A stretch of DNA of 64,000 bases from RI-153 sp963721725 (GTDB lineage Bacteria; Chloroflexota; Anaerolineae; Caldilineales; Caldilineaceae), in the NCBI GenBank assembly GCA_963721725.1, contig CAVRLX010000030.1, forward strand, positions 1-64,000, written 5' to 3'. The translations under genes were made by a program, and so were the position numbers. Below are positions 28,835-38,872 of this stretch, piece by piece; position 1 is the stretch's first letter, and each line of letters opens with the position of its first letter. The notes under the pieces were generated by a model, which did no database searches, was not told where the DNA came from, and saw only the letters and a program-made list of their open reading frames with translations.

Positions 28835-29644
28835 TTACTCACACGCTTCCAGGATAAGGCTGACAGCCTGACAGGTACGTTCAAGGACACGGACACAGGC
28901 GGTGAGGGGTTCGATGTCGGCAGCTTTGGCATAGTGCTGGATGTAGTCCAAGGCCACCCGCTGTCGGCCTTTCTGGCATTGCCGAGCATGTGCAAGAGAA
29001 TACAGCCGCCTAACTCTGCGACGGTTTCGATTTCCAGTGTTGGCCCTTTTCGGTGAGATTGCCCAGTTTGTGGTCGGCGGCGTGAACAAGTTCATGAGTC
29101 CAGGTGGAGAGGTTTTCGACGCCCAGCGCAATGACTTCTGCTTGCCGCTGGGAATAGAGTTAACATACCTTGTGCTTGCCCTGTGTGCCGTTGTAGGTGG
29201 TGATGTGAATGCCCCATTGCTGTGCTACTTCCAGGAGAGGGAGAGCATCAATAAAGTGCTTGACGTTGCTCTTCGTGGGGCAGTGGATCACCTTCTGTCT
29301 GTTCCAGGCCAAAACGAGCACCCCCTTTGAAGCCAACCACGGCGATGCGTTCTTCCCCACTCCCTTTGTCTTCAACTGGGACTTTGAGCGGGTTCCAGAA
29401 TGTAGAAGGCTTTCTCGCCTTTCTTGACTTGTCGGCCTACCTCTTGCCAGCCTTTGTAGGTACGGGCGTCGCTAAAACCATGTAGTGCGACTAGGAATTG
29501 ATTGAGCCAAGACCAGCGGGCACAGTAGCGGTCACGGTTGTGGGTGATGAAGAACGGCGCCAGCGCAGCGGATACATTCGCCTTGTTGAAAGGCTTTGAG
29601 AAGGTGTCGGCAGCGGTTTCTTCGGCTTTGCCATAGAATTGCAT
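28835..29644 (-). pseudogene. ArdC-like antirestriction protein, multiply frameshifted
   Basis: ArdC proteins bind single-stranded DNA and protect incoming plasmid DNA from restriction. The N-terminal domain (WLNQFLVALHGFSDARTYKG then WQEVGRQVKKGEKAFYILEP) follows ATG 29644 with AAAGGA upstream. Later pieces are GLEQTEGDPLP, a metalloprotease-like STWTHELVHAADHKLG with the H-E-x-x-H motif, and DYIQHYAKAADIEPLTACVR. These pieces occupy all three frames, and at least five single-base changes are needed to join them, including an extra G and a missing T in nearby homopolymers. The total span of 270 codons fits the family. It is heavily broken either by decay or by base-calling errors. Confidence 0.75.
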
Positions 29645-29774
29645 GGGATAGGTTCCTTTGTTTGATTGGTTGTAGGGAAAGCCAACGAGGGTAAGCCTCT
29701 GAGACGAGACCTACCCTCGTGGTGCGTATTGCGTGAATGGGGAGTTGCGACCTTTAGCTTGGGAAGCGAACGTT

Positions 29775-30503
29775 CTATAGCTGACTAGAAGCCAAGCCCT
29801 CGCTCTTTGAGCAGACATAGCGGTTGTGGCCGATGACCAGATGGTCGAGCACGTCGATGTTGAGTAGTTCCCCGGCCTGGACAATCTTCTCGGTGACGCG
29901 TACATCTTCGGGGAAGGGGTGGGGTCACCTGATGGGTGGTTGTGGACAACGACAATGGCAGCACTGTTGCGCTTGAGGGCTTGTTTGAAGACTTCACCGA
30001 TGCGGATGACTGCGGTGTTGAGCGAGCCTTTGTAGAGCATGACTACCTCCTGTACCCGGTTCTTGGTGTCGAGCAGCACCACACGCAGTTGTTCATGGTC
30101 GAGTAGACTCATCTCCACCTGGAGCAAGCTGGCAACATCGCCAGGGGAACGCACCTGCGGCTTGGGGTCGGGAGATTCCTGACGCAGACGACAGGCGAGT
30201 TCAATCGTGGCTTGCAAGCGGGCTGCGGTGGTGGAGCCAACGCCGGGGATGGTAGTCAATTCGTAGAAGTTGAGGCGAGCCAGTTCGGTGAGGCTACTGG
30301 CACAGCGGAGCAGCTCATCGGCCACCACAAAGCCCGTGATTGCCACCCACCAGAATCGCCAAGAGTTCTCGCAGTGAGAGCGAAGCAGCGCCCAGATATT
30401 TGAGGCGGTTGTGTGGCTGGTCACTGAGGGGGAGTTCTCGAATGGTCAGGGGTTGGGCTGGACGGGATTGTGAAAGCGTGAAGAGCGGTTGTTGCATGGA
30501 CAT
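29775..30503 (-). CDS. radC: RadC/JAB-domain protein, frame broken twice
   Basis: RadC-family protein of 242 restored residues, common on mobile elements and often beside ArdC. Helix-hairpin-helix residues lie at FYELTTIPGVGSTTAARLQA. The JAMM metal motif is HNHPSGDPTPSP followed by the D of EDVRVTEKIVQAG, and the end is DHLVIGHNRYVCSKSEG. ATG 30503 has AGGAG. The breaks are one extra base near 30335 (after AILVGG) and one missing base near 29915 (within the proline-serine run), which together keep a 729-base length. The function in DNA repair is unproven for the whole family. Confidence 0.82.
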
Positions 30504-30520
30504 GATTTTCTCCTGAATGT

Positions 30521-30555
30521 AAAAAGCCCCAGTGAGCGGATATGCTCACTGGGGC
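30521..30555 (-). terminator. Terminator directly upstream of radC
   Basis: A 12-bp perfect stem (GCCCCAGTGAGC at 30526-30537 with GCTCACTGGGGC at 30544-30555) followed leftward by five U. It ends only seven bases before the radC AGGAG, so it insulates radC from upstream reading or acts as a leader attenuator. Confidence 0.75.
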
Positions 30556-30624
30556 CGGATGAAATGGACTAGTTGGACGAGATGGCTTATTCGGTGGCTT
30601 CGACACTGTTGCGGGGCATGTCGG

Positions 30625-30849
30625 CTACGCCCAGATAGACGGGCGGTTTGTCTTGCCCTTTCTGCACTCAGGGGCAAGTGCTTGCGCACGCACATTGGCC
30701 TTTGCCATGCCCCACAGTTGATCCATTACGGGGTGCAGTTCGTCGCCAAGTTCGACGTCTGCGCCGATGGTGACTTCAATGGTGGCGTTGTTGTAGTCGC
30801 CCAGGTTGATTTTGCGTCCATAGGTGACGGTGATGGTGTCGATGATCAT
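30625..30849 (-). CDS. Small hypothetical protein
   Basis: A 74-residue protein starting MIIDTITVTYGRKINLGDYN with AAAGGA nine bases upstream, a convincing start. The core GDYNNATIEVTIGADVELGD, then MAKANVRAQALAP, looks like small proteins carried next to DNA-processing genes on mobile elements, but I cannot name a family. The last ten residues (RKGKTNRPSI region) may be out of frame. Confidence 0.6.
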   Translation of the reverse strand: MIIDTITVTYGRKINLGDYNNATIEVTIGADVELGDELHPVMDQLWGMAKANVRAQALAPECRKGKTNRPSIWA

Positions 30850-30916
30850 CGTAGCGCTTCCTTTAACGATGGGTACCTGTGCGGTAGGGTGAATGTGGAA
30901 GTGAGTTGTGGACGAA

Positions 30917-31347
30917 TCACGATAGGTGGCACGATGTCCAGGGGTGTGCGGGGATGCCGGGGGCTGTCTCCGGAGGAAGGGTAGGGGGTGTGGCCTGGGC
31001 GGGCTTTGGCTCCCCCTCGGACGCTTTGGTTAGGACAATCGTGGCTTTGCCGTTGTGGGCCACCCGGGGCAAGCTGCACCGTCACGCCTGCCCACTCGTG
31101 AAAGCGCTCTGTGCCGGTGATGGCGACCATGGCCTGACACTGGGTCTTGTTCAGAATCAGGCGTTTCTCTGCCCGCTGGAAGGTGAGCAGCACCTTCCAG
31201 GCTTGGCTACCATCGAACTGACGCAGCTTCTCCACGTCAGCCGATTCCACGGTGAGGGTGTAGCGTTTGCCGTTCAGGTCACTGGCTTTGAGATAGCGGC
31301 TGGGGTAGAGCTGAGAGACAGTCTGGGGTTTGTGTTCGGGTTGCCAT
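30917..31347 (-). CDS. Hypothetical phage/plasmid-type protein, frame broken twice
   Basis: A restored frame of 142 residues. ATG 31347 has AGGAG at eight bases and encodes MATRTQTP. After one extra base the frame continues TVSQLYPSRYLKASDLNGKR, with later KVLLTFQRAEKRLILNKTQC and FHEWAGVTVQLA. A second extra base near 31067 precedes RVAHNGKATIVLTKASEG. The layout (Y-L-K-A-x-D-L-x-G-K ... L-x-L-N-K-T-x ... W-x-G) is a pattern seen in uncharacterised phage and plasmid proteins. The C-terminal tail is proline-rich. The function is unknown. Confidence 0.6.
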
Positions 31348-31403
31348 GGGTGTCGCTCCTGACGGTGTGTTAAGATGGAAACTGAGTTTGATAAACGGAA
31401 AGT

Positions 31404-31436
31404 GGGCCGTTGAGAGGTGATGACTCTCAGCGGCCC
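31404..31436 (-). terminator. Hairpin at the end of the SWIM-domain gene
   Basis: GGGCCGTTGAGAG (31404-31416) and CTCTCAGCGGCCC (31424-31436), 13 pairs with one G-T. The T content after it is poor. It overlaps the stop of the gene at 31427. Confidence 0.55.
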
Positions 31437-32303
31437 GCTTCTGTGGGAGGAACTACGGGAATGTTGTAGCCCACAGCCACCGCCTCCGCTGCTTTGAGGG
31501 CTGCTTGTGGGGTGGGGAATTCCTGGGTGGAATGGCGATTCAACTGACCGGGTCGGCGCACATAGACCCATCGCCAGCCTTCTTTGCTGTGGCTGGGCGG
31601 GGCAATGGTGACATAGGGTGGCTGTGGCGCACCCTGTGCGGCCTCGTCCCTGGCATCCGGAGGGGAAGAGGGAGCGTAGCGTCGGTGCTGGTCTTGTTCC
31701 CAGCGGGTGATGTACATCACAGCCAGACGATGTTTGCAGAGCGGGGCGTCCATCCAGCGGGGCGCACCGTTGGCGGCATCGGGACAAGTGCAGAAGCCGG
31801 CTTTAATGCTGACGGTGTAGGCTGGTCTGACTGCCTGCTACCTGCCAGCGGTCTTTGCCCGCTTCATCGACACCGGCCTGTTGGACTTCACCGGAGAGGG
31901 CAATTGCCAAAGCTCGTTGTGCTCGTTCGCCTGCCATTGGTCGGATCTTCTCGACATAGCCAAGTAGTTCTTCTTTGGTGGGTAGGCCAGGGGCAACGAG
32001 GATTTGCATGGGAGCGAGTACCCAGGTATAGCTTTCGTGGCCTGTACGCTGTTTGTGGGTCAGATGCCAGCCTATTTCTTCAACGGTCTTCCAGAAGGGG
32101 GAAAGCCAACCTTCTACAGGTATCTGACATTCCTGCCATTCGTCCCCATGTCGGTAGCGATGAATGAGATAGCGGCCATCGTCGTGGGGTAGTCCCTGGC
32201 TATCGGCTGTGCATAGACCTGTGCGGCGTACCAGCAGGCGTAGAGAATTTTGAGCAAGTTGCGCTTGCATGAGTAGCGTTGCGGTTTGGGTAGCAATTGA
32301 CAT
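31427..32303 (-). CDS. SWIM zinc-finger protein, one frame break
   Basis: Restored length 291 residues. ATG 32303 has AGGAG at eight bases. The SWIM motif CxCx(n)CxH is visible as AGFCTCPDAANGAP followed by MDAPLCKHRLAVMY. One extra base near 31821 separates it from the N-terminal half (LVRRTGLCTADSQGLPHDDG and YTWVLAPMQILVAPG). The C-terminal part has WRWVYVRRPGQLNRHSTQEF. SWIM domains bind DNA or proteins and occur in transposases, MEKK1 and SWI2-type ATPases; there is no enzymatic domain here. A DNA-binding accessory role in the element is likely. Confidence 0.72.
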
Positions 32304-32771
32304 GGTGATACTCCTGTGGGTAAGGGATGCGGGAAAACAAAAAGCCCCGGTGGTGGCCGGGGCATCTGAGAGAGGTTATGGGGTATTGGGGTATTGGTGG
32401 ATCTCGACAACTCATCGGTGTTTCCTTTCTGGTGGAAATAAAAAGAGCGCCTGCTGGTGTGTCAGCCAGACAGACGCTCAGAAGGTACTCAAGAAGAGAC
32501 CGGGTAGGTTCACTTTAGAGCTTCATAAGTACATATATAGGCCCCTCACAAATGACGGGTTTTATAGTTTTCGATGAATTGTTGTACCGGAATTCAAAGA
32601 AGTTGATGAGGGTGAGGAAGAAAATATTACACCAAAAAAGTTGCAAGATTTTTGAGTGTAGAATTAGCAGAAGAGGGGGTACGCCTATGTGAATTGCTGC
32701 CATTCTCAATCCGTATGTAAAGCTAAAGTTCGGTTAATGAAATAGTGTTATTTCAATTTTAGCGGTAATTA
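32304..32771. other. Noncoding stretch, left part of the candidate origin region
   Basis: It is AT-rich to the right. It holds the terminator at 32344 and a GGGTATTGGGGTATTGG tract at 32381-32397. A short frame at 32515-32709 lacks a start signal and has odd composition, so I do not call it a gene. Confidence 0.5.
32339..32363 (-). terminator. Terminator upstream of the SWIM-domain gene
   Basis: GCCCCGG (32344-32350) and CCGGGGC (32357-32363) followed leftward by five U. Like the one before radC, it lies just ahead of a gene start. Confidence 0.7.
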
Positions 32772-32966
32772 TTTCGGACACAGGGGGTGTATAGATGTAG
32801 GGTGATGTCGGGTGATGTAGGGTAGTGTAGGGTATTACCTGTGCATACTTACTTGATAATAGAAATATGTTCTGAGTTTTCAAAACATATAGCAATACCC
32901 TACACTACCCTACATCCCTACATTTGATAGAATCTGGAATAAAGTAACTCCCCCCTGTGTCCGAAA
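32772..32966. other. Nested inverted repeats with 10-bp iterons: candidate replication origin
   Basis: The outer arms TTTCGGACACAGGGGG (32772-32787) and CCCCCTGTGTCCGAAA (32951-32966) are a perfect 16-bp inverted repeat. Inside are four tandem 10-mers (GATGTAGGGT, GATGTCGGGT, GATGTAGGGT, AGTGTAGGGT; 32794-32833). Next is a perfect 23-bp inverted repeat, 32814-32836 against 32894-32916, and in the centre ATATGTT (32865-32871) facing AACATAT (32884-32890). The flanks are AT-rich. It lies directly downstream of the primase-helicase gene end, as origins of P4-like and plasmid replicons often lie near their replication gene. An oriT or a regulatory array is the alternative. Confidence 0.65.
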
Positions 32967-32997
32967 CATCAGAGGGGAGTAGAGCAGGTGAAGCAGA

Positions 32998-35392
32998 TTA
33001 CTTCTTTACGATTTTTACCGCGTAACAAATTCCGTTACTTGTACGCTTGTGGCCGGTGAGACGCTTCATTTCCTTGCCAAAGCCGGTAGATGTCTCAGCA
33101 GTATACCCATTTTGTTCACACCACTGATTGTAGTTTTGATAGAGGGTTTTTGCAGCGGTCTCTGATGAGGCTGTTGTTTCAGTACACTCCTGTAACCAAA
33201 GCGCAATGGTGTTGGACTCGGTACGGTAGGTGTTTACCTGCTCTGAGACGACATCAGATTCGGTGAATTCACCTTGAGTATTTAGACGTTCTAAACCTTC
33301 AAGTGCCCAGTTCAGAATACCGGGTAATTCTTCCATCAACTTACTAGCCAGAGCTGGGTCTCGTTCCTCTAAGGTAAAGGTACGGTGAAATGGAATTAGT
33401 TTCAGACGTCGCCATAGGCCATCTGAAGTATCACGAATGGTAGGTTTGTCGTTCATTGACCACCAGATTTTTGCAACAGGATGAAATTCAAAAGGCTGTC
33501 CATAAATGGGACGAGCACTTGTTAGTTCACCAGAAACCAAACGCTTGAGCAATGCCTCCTCAATAGACCGACCCTTTTCGGCTTCAGTAGCAAACACCAC
33601 TCGTTTACCAGGTAGGTTAGCCAAATCATAATTGCCAGAACTGCCCAGTGTTTGGAAATTAACACTTTGGGCGAGTGGCCCCAAGAGTGCATTTAGTACT
33701 TTGGTAACTACTGATTTTCCATTGGCACTGCATCCTTGCTGCCAGATCATGGTTTCATGCTTGGTGTCGGTGGTGAGACTATACCCCCACAATTCTTGGT
33801 AAAGCAGAATTAGCGTTTCATCTGGGGCATGTGTACCTTCATGAAACCGATGTTCTCGGAGTGTCTTTTGCCAGAGTGGACAGTCCTGATTGCTGTCGTA
33901 TTCGTAGTCCAGACACACAGTAAGGAAATCTTCCCGGCAGTGCTCACGAAACGTTAGGGAGGAGAGGTCTAATGTGCCGTTGGGGAAATTTAGCAGGTTG
34001 CCTTGATTGAACTGATCGGCATTTATTGCTTTGTGATCCTGTGCCATACTTTCCAGGCTGTTGATTCTGGCATTGGTTCTTTTTGTGGCGTATTCATACG
34101 TTGCGGCCTGACGCTGTGCCTCACTATTGGATTGGCGTTTGGCTGCTTCCAACCATTGCTTTACATCCTCATTCATCAAGCTAAGCAGATCTTGAAAGCC
34201 TCGACGGAATCGCCGTTTCTTGTCTTTCTCCCAGAATGTACCGTTCCAGCGATACCAAGATCTGTCTTCAACATTGAATATCCAGTTATGGCAGTAGTGG
34301 TCTAACCAGATATCTATAATGCCACCTTCATCCGCAGCGTAATTGTACATCTCAAAGGGAAGAGCTTCTGTATCGTCTTCGCCTTCCTCTACCTGATCCT
34401 TACAAAAATCTTCAGAGAATGATTCAACCATCCAGTTGTTGGTGGTCGGTGGTTGGTAATGAACTTGCTTGTTGGCGATGGCCTTCTCGACGGTCATACT
34501 TCCATAGAGTGCCGTTTTTGCCCCGTTTTTCGTCCCACTTTTCTCGGTACATTTTTGAACTCCTGAATAGACGATCTATCTGATCGGAATCACATGTGTA
34601 AAAAGCCAGCAGTCCACAGAGAGCCATGTCTGCATCACTTTGTGAACTATATTTGTTACCTCGCCAGTCGCCGCTGTCATAGAGCGCCTGGAATCTCTCC
34701 CGATTTATCGCATTCCTTGCCAATTTTAGGATTTTTTCATCGGCCAAGGCTGGAGAGTTACTATTTGAACTTCTATGTGTTGTGGCTGGTAGAGTGGCTT
34801 CATTCGTATTCTGGTCTATACCAAACTGGCAATAATACTCGTCTACCAAAGGCTGTTGACAGTTGGCTGTCTGTTTGGGGGTTTCGAGGTAGCGATTTCC
34901 TGTTACAGTGAGGTAACGAGCCTCGGTGTACATCTCCACATTGCCAGTTCTGCGGTTACCGGGCGGAAGCGTTCCTTGACAGAAGATGTGAATACCTTCG
35001 CCGCTGGGAGAATATTCAGTGTAACTATTAAGGCGGTAGATGATTTCCCAGGCCCAGGATTGGATTTCACCATCAACATTAATACAGTCGTCGAGGTCGA
35101 TGGCGCAGAATGGATCAGTTTCTGTGAGTACAAAGCCGATGCCGTCGTACTTATTGGGAAATTGCGCAGCCGCAGCAGTGCTTCGTTGAAACTGCTCCAG
35201 GTGCTTGGCTCGTTGACATTAGCAGACTGGCCCGTTTTGGGGTTGAATGGAGGTTTTTTAGATTTTCCATCAGCGTCCAATATCTTCCTTCCAAACCACC
35301 CACTGAGGATACTGCTGCATTTCCTGTGGAACATTGTCCATGTAGTGTCGGATGTGTGAGTATTCAGCGTTTGAATCTAAATTTGCGTGCAT
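32998..35392 (-). CDS. Phage/plasmid primase-helicase (prim-pol plus D5/SF3), frame broken three times
   Basis: Replication protein of 797 restored residues. ATG 35392 begins MHANLDSNAEYSHIRHYMDN and then QEMQQYPQWVVWKED, with AAGG upstream. The primase-polymerase part has KKPPFNPKTGQSANVNEPST, then FCAIDLDDCINVDGEI (metal-binding acidic residues) and YSPSGEGIHIFCQG. A D5_N-type region follows, then the SF3 helicase: Walker A GCSANGKSVVTKVL, Walker B-like VVFATEAEKG and KIWWSMNDKPTIRDTSDGLW. The breaks are an extra base near 35269, a missing A near 35152 and an extra base at 34507 (before TYGSMTVEKA), which together restore 798 codons. It probably replicates element A. Confidence 0.85.
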
Positions 35393-35597
35393 GACAATTG
35401 ACCTTTACTTCTAATTCACAATCACTAGACTTTCTTGCCATGCGTCTTTAGCGGTACATGCAGAAATCTTGAAGAGATTCCGAATGCAATGTACAATACA
35501 AAAAGACGCACTGCTATGCGATAAGAAAGTGGCGGTGCTTTGGAGAGACCGACTGGAACAAGTGCTGGCAGGCATTTCCAGTCGGTTTTTGTTTACC

Positions 35598-35816
35598 CTA
35601 CATTTCTTTTTGTGCCTCTTGTATGTACTTTGCCAAGAGTCTGCGGGCGACGACCTGATGTTTCTCGCCAAGCACGGTACACACTTGCTTGTAGGCGGTG
35701 ATGAGGTCTTTTGGCATGTAGATGCTGTAGACGGCGCTTTCAATTTCTTCTTTGGGACGCTCCGTCATTTTATGCACCTGGATGCCACGGGCGATGACTT
35801 GTTCTAACTTTTTCAT
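35598..35816 (-). CDS. Small hypothetical protein, possible DNA-binding regulator
   Basis: A 72-residue protein with an excellent AAGGAG before the ATG at 35816. The sequence VYSIYMPKDLITAYKQVCTV followed by VVARRLLAKYIQEAQ suggests a short strand followed by two helices, as in ribbon-helix-helix copy-control proteins; this is only a shape argument. It lies upstream of the primase-helicase on the same strand, where plasmids carry copy-number regulators. Confidence 0.6.
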   Translation of the reverse strand: MKKLEQVIARGIQVHKMTERPKEEIESAVYSIYMPKDLITAYKQVCTVLGEKHQVVARRLLAKYIQEAQKEM

Positions 35817-36241
35817 AAGGGTCTCCTTGACTTGTTGCAGCCCGATTGCTGCGGTTGTATTTTGGCTCCTCTAAAGATTAATTTCCATGTTTCTTGTTAA
35901 ATGGTTTATAGGTGGCCCTCTATTACGACATGTTAAATTGCTTAGGATGTTGTCTATAGAATCAAAAGACCCACGGAGGCAATTTCCGTGGGTCTCTAAG
36001 TAGACAGTTTGGGGCTGTCTGTTGGCTCTGTAAACTCGGTTGGTTCTGCGTCTGTCGGTGCTCATCTGCATCACAAATCACAACTTAAATTTAAGCATTC
36101 ACAATAATACCTATTATATTCCTGTGCAGATAATTTGTCAAATTTTCTGGACACAGAAATAAAGAATCTCAATTTATTTTGATTTATTGTACAGGATTTC
36201 AAACATTCACTTGAATTTTACACGTTTGTAATAACACGCCT
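35817..36241. other. AT-rich noncoding spacer with a terminator
   Basis: No coding frame with a start signal. It holds the terminator at 35967 and an A/T-rich segment (36070-36240) before the secreted-protein gene's stop. Confidence 0.45.
35967..35995. terminator. Terminator hairpin
   Basis: AGACCCACGGA (35967-35977) with TCCGTGGGTCT (35985-35995), 11 bp, perfect, with AAAA on its left side, so it mainly works leftward. Confidence 0.7.
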
Positions 36242-37103
36242 TTAAGGCATGATCTTCTTTTGGAAGACCAGCTTTACATTGGTATGAATGGAATACATAG
36301 GTTGTTCTGGTGTACCTAAACCCGCCCCTATAAGCGCATCACTGCTATAGAAGTCTTCAATCTTTATGTTGTAGGAGTTTCCGGCCTTATACATCGGGTA
36401 TTCCAAAGCGTAGGCTGACCCTGGTCTTGCTTCAGTGACTTTTGTCTCGCCGCCACCTGTCCAAAAGATGGTGACTGGTTGCCCAACAACTCGCTGACCG
36501 TTCTCATCCACTACTTCTACATAGATATGGTGATTACCGCCTGCTTCGGCTGCATCTTCCCATTTGGCTTCAATCAGTTGCCAAAATGGTTGTCCAGGGG
36601 AAGCATTCGCATTATCCATGTAAACGCCAAGTTGAGTTAACCGGCTGTCCCAGGCATAGGGTAACAAGACAGCAGGATAACTGGAAGGCGATTTCTCATA
36701 AAAGACTAATTCAGCTTGCTGACACTTGCCTTGTCCAAGTTCGGTATCTGTACGGATAAGAATGGATTCAGATATTGCCTCCTTGACTATCGACCAACCA
36801 TGCCCACCGATCTCCGCCCAATGGGCCACGGGATGAAAGAATCAGCACATCCATTTTACTTTTGCTCAGTGGTTGCCCATCTGGACTGTTACTTAAGACC
36901 AAGCTCCCATAGGTATAGGAGCCGGGTATTACCTGGATTTGGGTAGTCCGGTGGGAAGGCTTTGCAACTTTGGACGTAACCCTTGAGGTATGGAGTTTCT
37001 GCACGAGCAGAACCGTGGGCAGAAAAACGTCTTCATTTGCTTGAACCAGGATGGCAGTCGTCAGCAGGACAAACACAGCGGTCAAAGCGGCCCAAAAACG
37101 CAT
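36242..37103 (-). CDS. Secreted hypothetical protein, probably one frame break
   Basis: ATG 37103 starts a clear signal peptide (MRFWAALTAVFVLLTTAILV with cleavage after QA). The first frame ends near 36768. A second, overlapping frame shifted by one base runs to 36242; removing one base makes 286 residues. The C-terminal part (LGVYMDNANASPGQPFWQLI, NHHIYVEVVDENGQRVVGQP then VTIFWTGGGETKVTEARPGS) looks like an extracellular Ig-like domain of Chloroflexota surface proteins. It is cargo in element A, just left of hsdS. No function can be given. Confidence 0.6.
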
Positions 37104-37201
37104 TTTACGTTACTTTCTGTGGATGTTCTGGAGGATTAGATCCTGTGACTTACAGGAGATTTTGAGTGTTTTGCCATTAGCCCACGAATCTAGATGGTTC
37201 T

Positions 37202-38872
37202 CTACACCCCCGCCAACACAGCGTTGACCAGCCGCCCGCGCACGCTTTCGGCTTCGTGGAGGTTGACTTTCAGGGCGTCGCAGAGGGCCATGAGGTCGTC
37301 GACTTTTTCGACGATGCGCTGTTGTTCGGCCAAGGGTGGGGGGGAGGGGATCTAGCTCGAATTTTCGTCAAACTGATGTACTGCCATGCCGTTCCTGCCG
37401 ACCCAGAAAAAATTTGGTTCAGGATTGTGCCGATAAGAATGGCATATCTGATGGAAGGACGTGAGTGTTCTTCTCGTCATTCTTTGTAAGCATCTAAACA
37501 AACCTCTAAGCCTTCTCGGATTCAACTACGTCACATACCCCTATAGAGCCAACTTCACCCAATAGTATGTCGCCTGATTCTGGTTTACGTCTGCGGGTTA
37601 ATTTCTTCCTCATCCTGGCATATAAACTTCGCTCTTTTCAAGAGAGTCAGCTGTCCGTTGAAATTGCGTAAGGGAATACCCCACTTCTATAAGTAGGGGG
37701 GTGCTGTGTAACAGTCGGCTATGTGGTACATACTCCTTCCACTCGTCCCCCATACCCCATCTACTTCCGGTAATACGTATGGCATTTCACTTCTGCTTGA
37801 TTTTTTCCACCTTCGGCAGCTTCCCAATCTCCCCCGCCTCGTACAAGCGCTGCTTCTCGGCTTCGATGCGCTTGAGCAGTTCGCCCGCTGGTTCGTCGTC
37901 CGGATCTCGGGGGACGAGCTTGCCCTGGACGGCCAGTTGCAGGATGGTCTGGCGCAGGGCGGGGAGGTTGTCGGGGGTGTCGTAGAGCAGGTCGAAGGCG
38001 TCGGCGATGGTCTGCCAGGCGGCGTCAACCTCGTCGGCGTTCCCGGCGCTGTGGAGACCGTGCAGGGCTGCGCTGTTGACGGTGATGACCTCGGCTTCGG
38101 CTTCGCTGAGGTGTTGGCGCAGGGCTGCGGTCTGGCGGCGTAGTTCGTCGATGCGGGCGACGATGCGTTTCTGCTCGGCCAGGGGTGGGAGGGGAATGGG
38201 AATTCTTACAGCGTCTTTTGTGCCAAGTCGAGGGAGATTCATTCCGTATGTTTTGCTATTTGCTTCGTTTATGAAATAGCTGGATTTGAGTATCCACCGC
38301 AAATACTCTGGAGCGATGTCATAGTAGCCGTGGAAAGGAATGATTTCAGTTGTACAAATGCCGTCTTCATCTGCGACAAGTACCTTATCCAAATAGGGTC
38401 TTAGCTTCCCATACAGAACGTCACCTTTTTTGAATACATTCTTGTCACTCTTGAAATCTCGTTCTGGATAGTAAACTTTCTGCAAAAGATGGGAGCTTCC
38501 CTTTTCGATGTCTGCCAGTTCAAGCACCCATGTTCCCGCTGTTACCTCCTCGGTATTTGCCCTAGCTGTTTCAGCATAGGTGGTTACTGAGCCAAGGCGA
38601 ACCCATGCCCATGTTCCAGGTAGCTGAAAGGAACATTCGTCACTTTTTATCTTGGGTAACTTAAGAAGCTTACTCAACTCTCCCACTTCCACAAGCCGCT
38701 GCTTCTCCGCCTCAATCCGCTCTAACAACACACAGGCCGGTTCGTCGTGCGGGTCCTGGGGCACGAGTTTGCCTTCCACGGCCAGTTGCAGAATGGCGGC
38801 ATCCAGGGCATCCACGTCGGCGGCCCGCTTCACCACCAGGTCAAATTGTTCTAGGAGCAGTTCAAGCGACAT
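37202..38872 (-). CDS. hsdS: Type I restriction specificity subunit HsdS, second target domain broken
   Basis: HsdS chooses the bipartite target of the type I complex. The first 361 residues are open: a conserved leader (DALDAAILQLAVEGKLVPQD, EPACVLLERIEAEKQRL), target domain 1 and LPPLAEQKRIVARIDELRRQ. A second leader copy follows (LRQTILQLAVQGKLVPRDPD, EPAGELLKRIEAEKQRL). After 37787 the second target domain is frame-broken at several points, although KPESGDILLGEVGSIGVCDV and the final PPPLAEQQRIVEKVDDLM with RGRLVNAVLAGV are still readable. The end coordinate is the TAG at 37202. The start overlaps hsdM by 11 bases. Confidence 0.85.

Noticed and set aside
28492..28995. Leftward 167-codon frame inside and beyond ardC
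   Set aside because: Only its first dozen codons (MHMLGNARKADSGW) match the ArdC reading; the rest is out-of-frame sequence.
32515..32709. Small leftward frame in the origin region
   Set aside because: No ribosome-binding site, odd composition, and AT-rich noncoding context.
32794..32833. CRISPR array
   Set aside because: The 10-bp units are contiguous without spacers, and no cas genes are in the window. No other CRISPR-like array was seen.
35871..36074. Small leftward frame over the hairpin at 35967
   Set aside because: It spans a perfect terminator stem and has no start signal.
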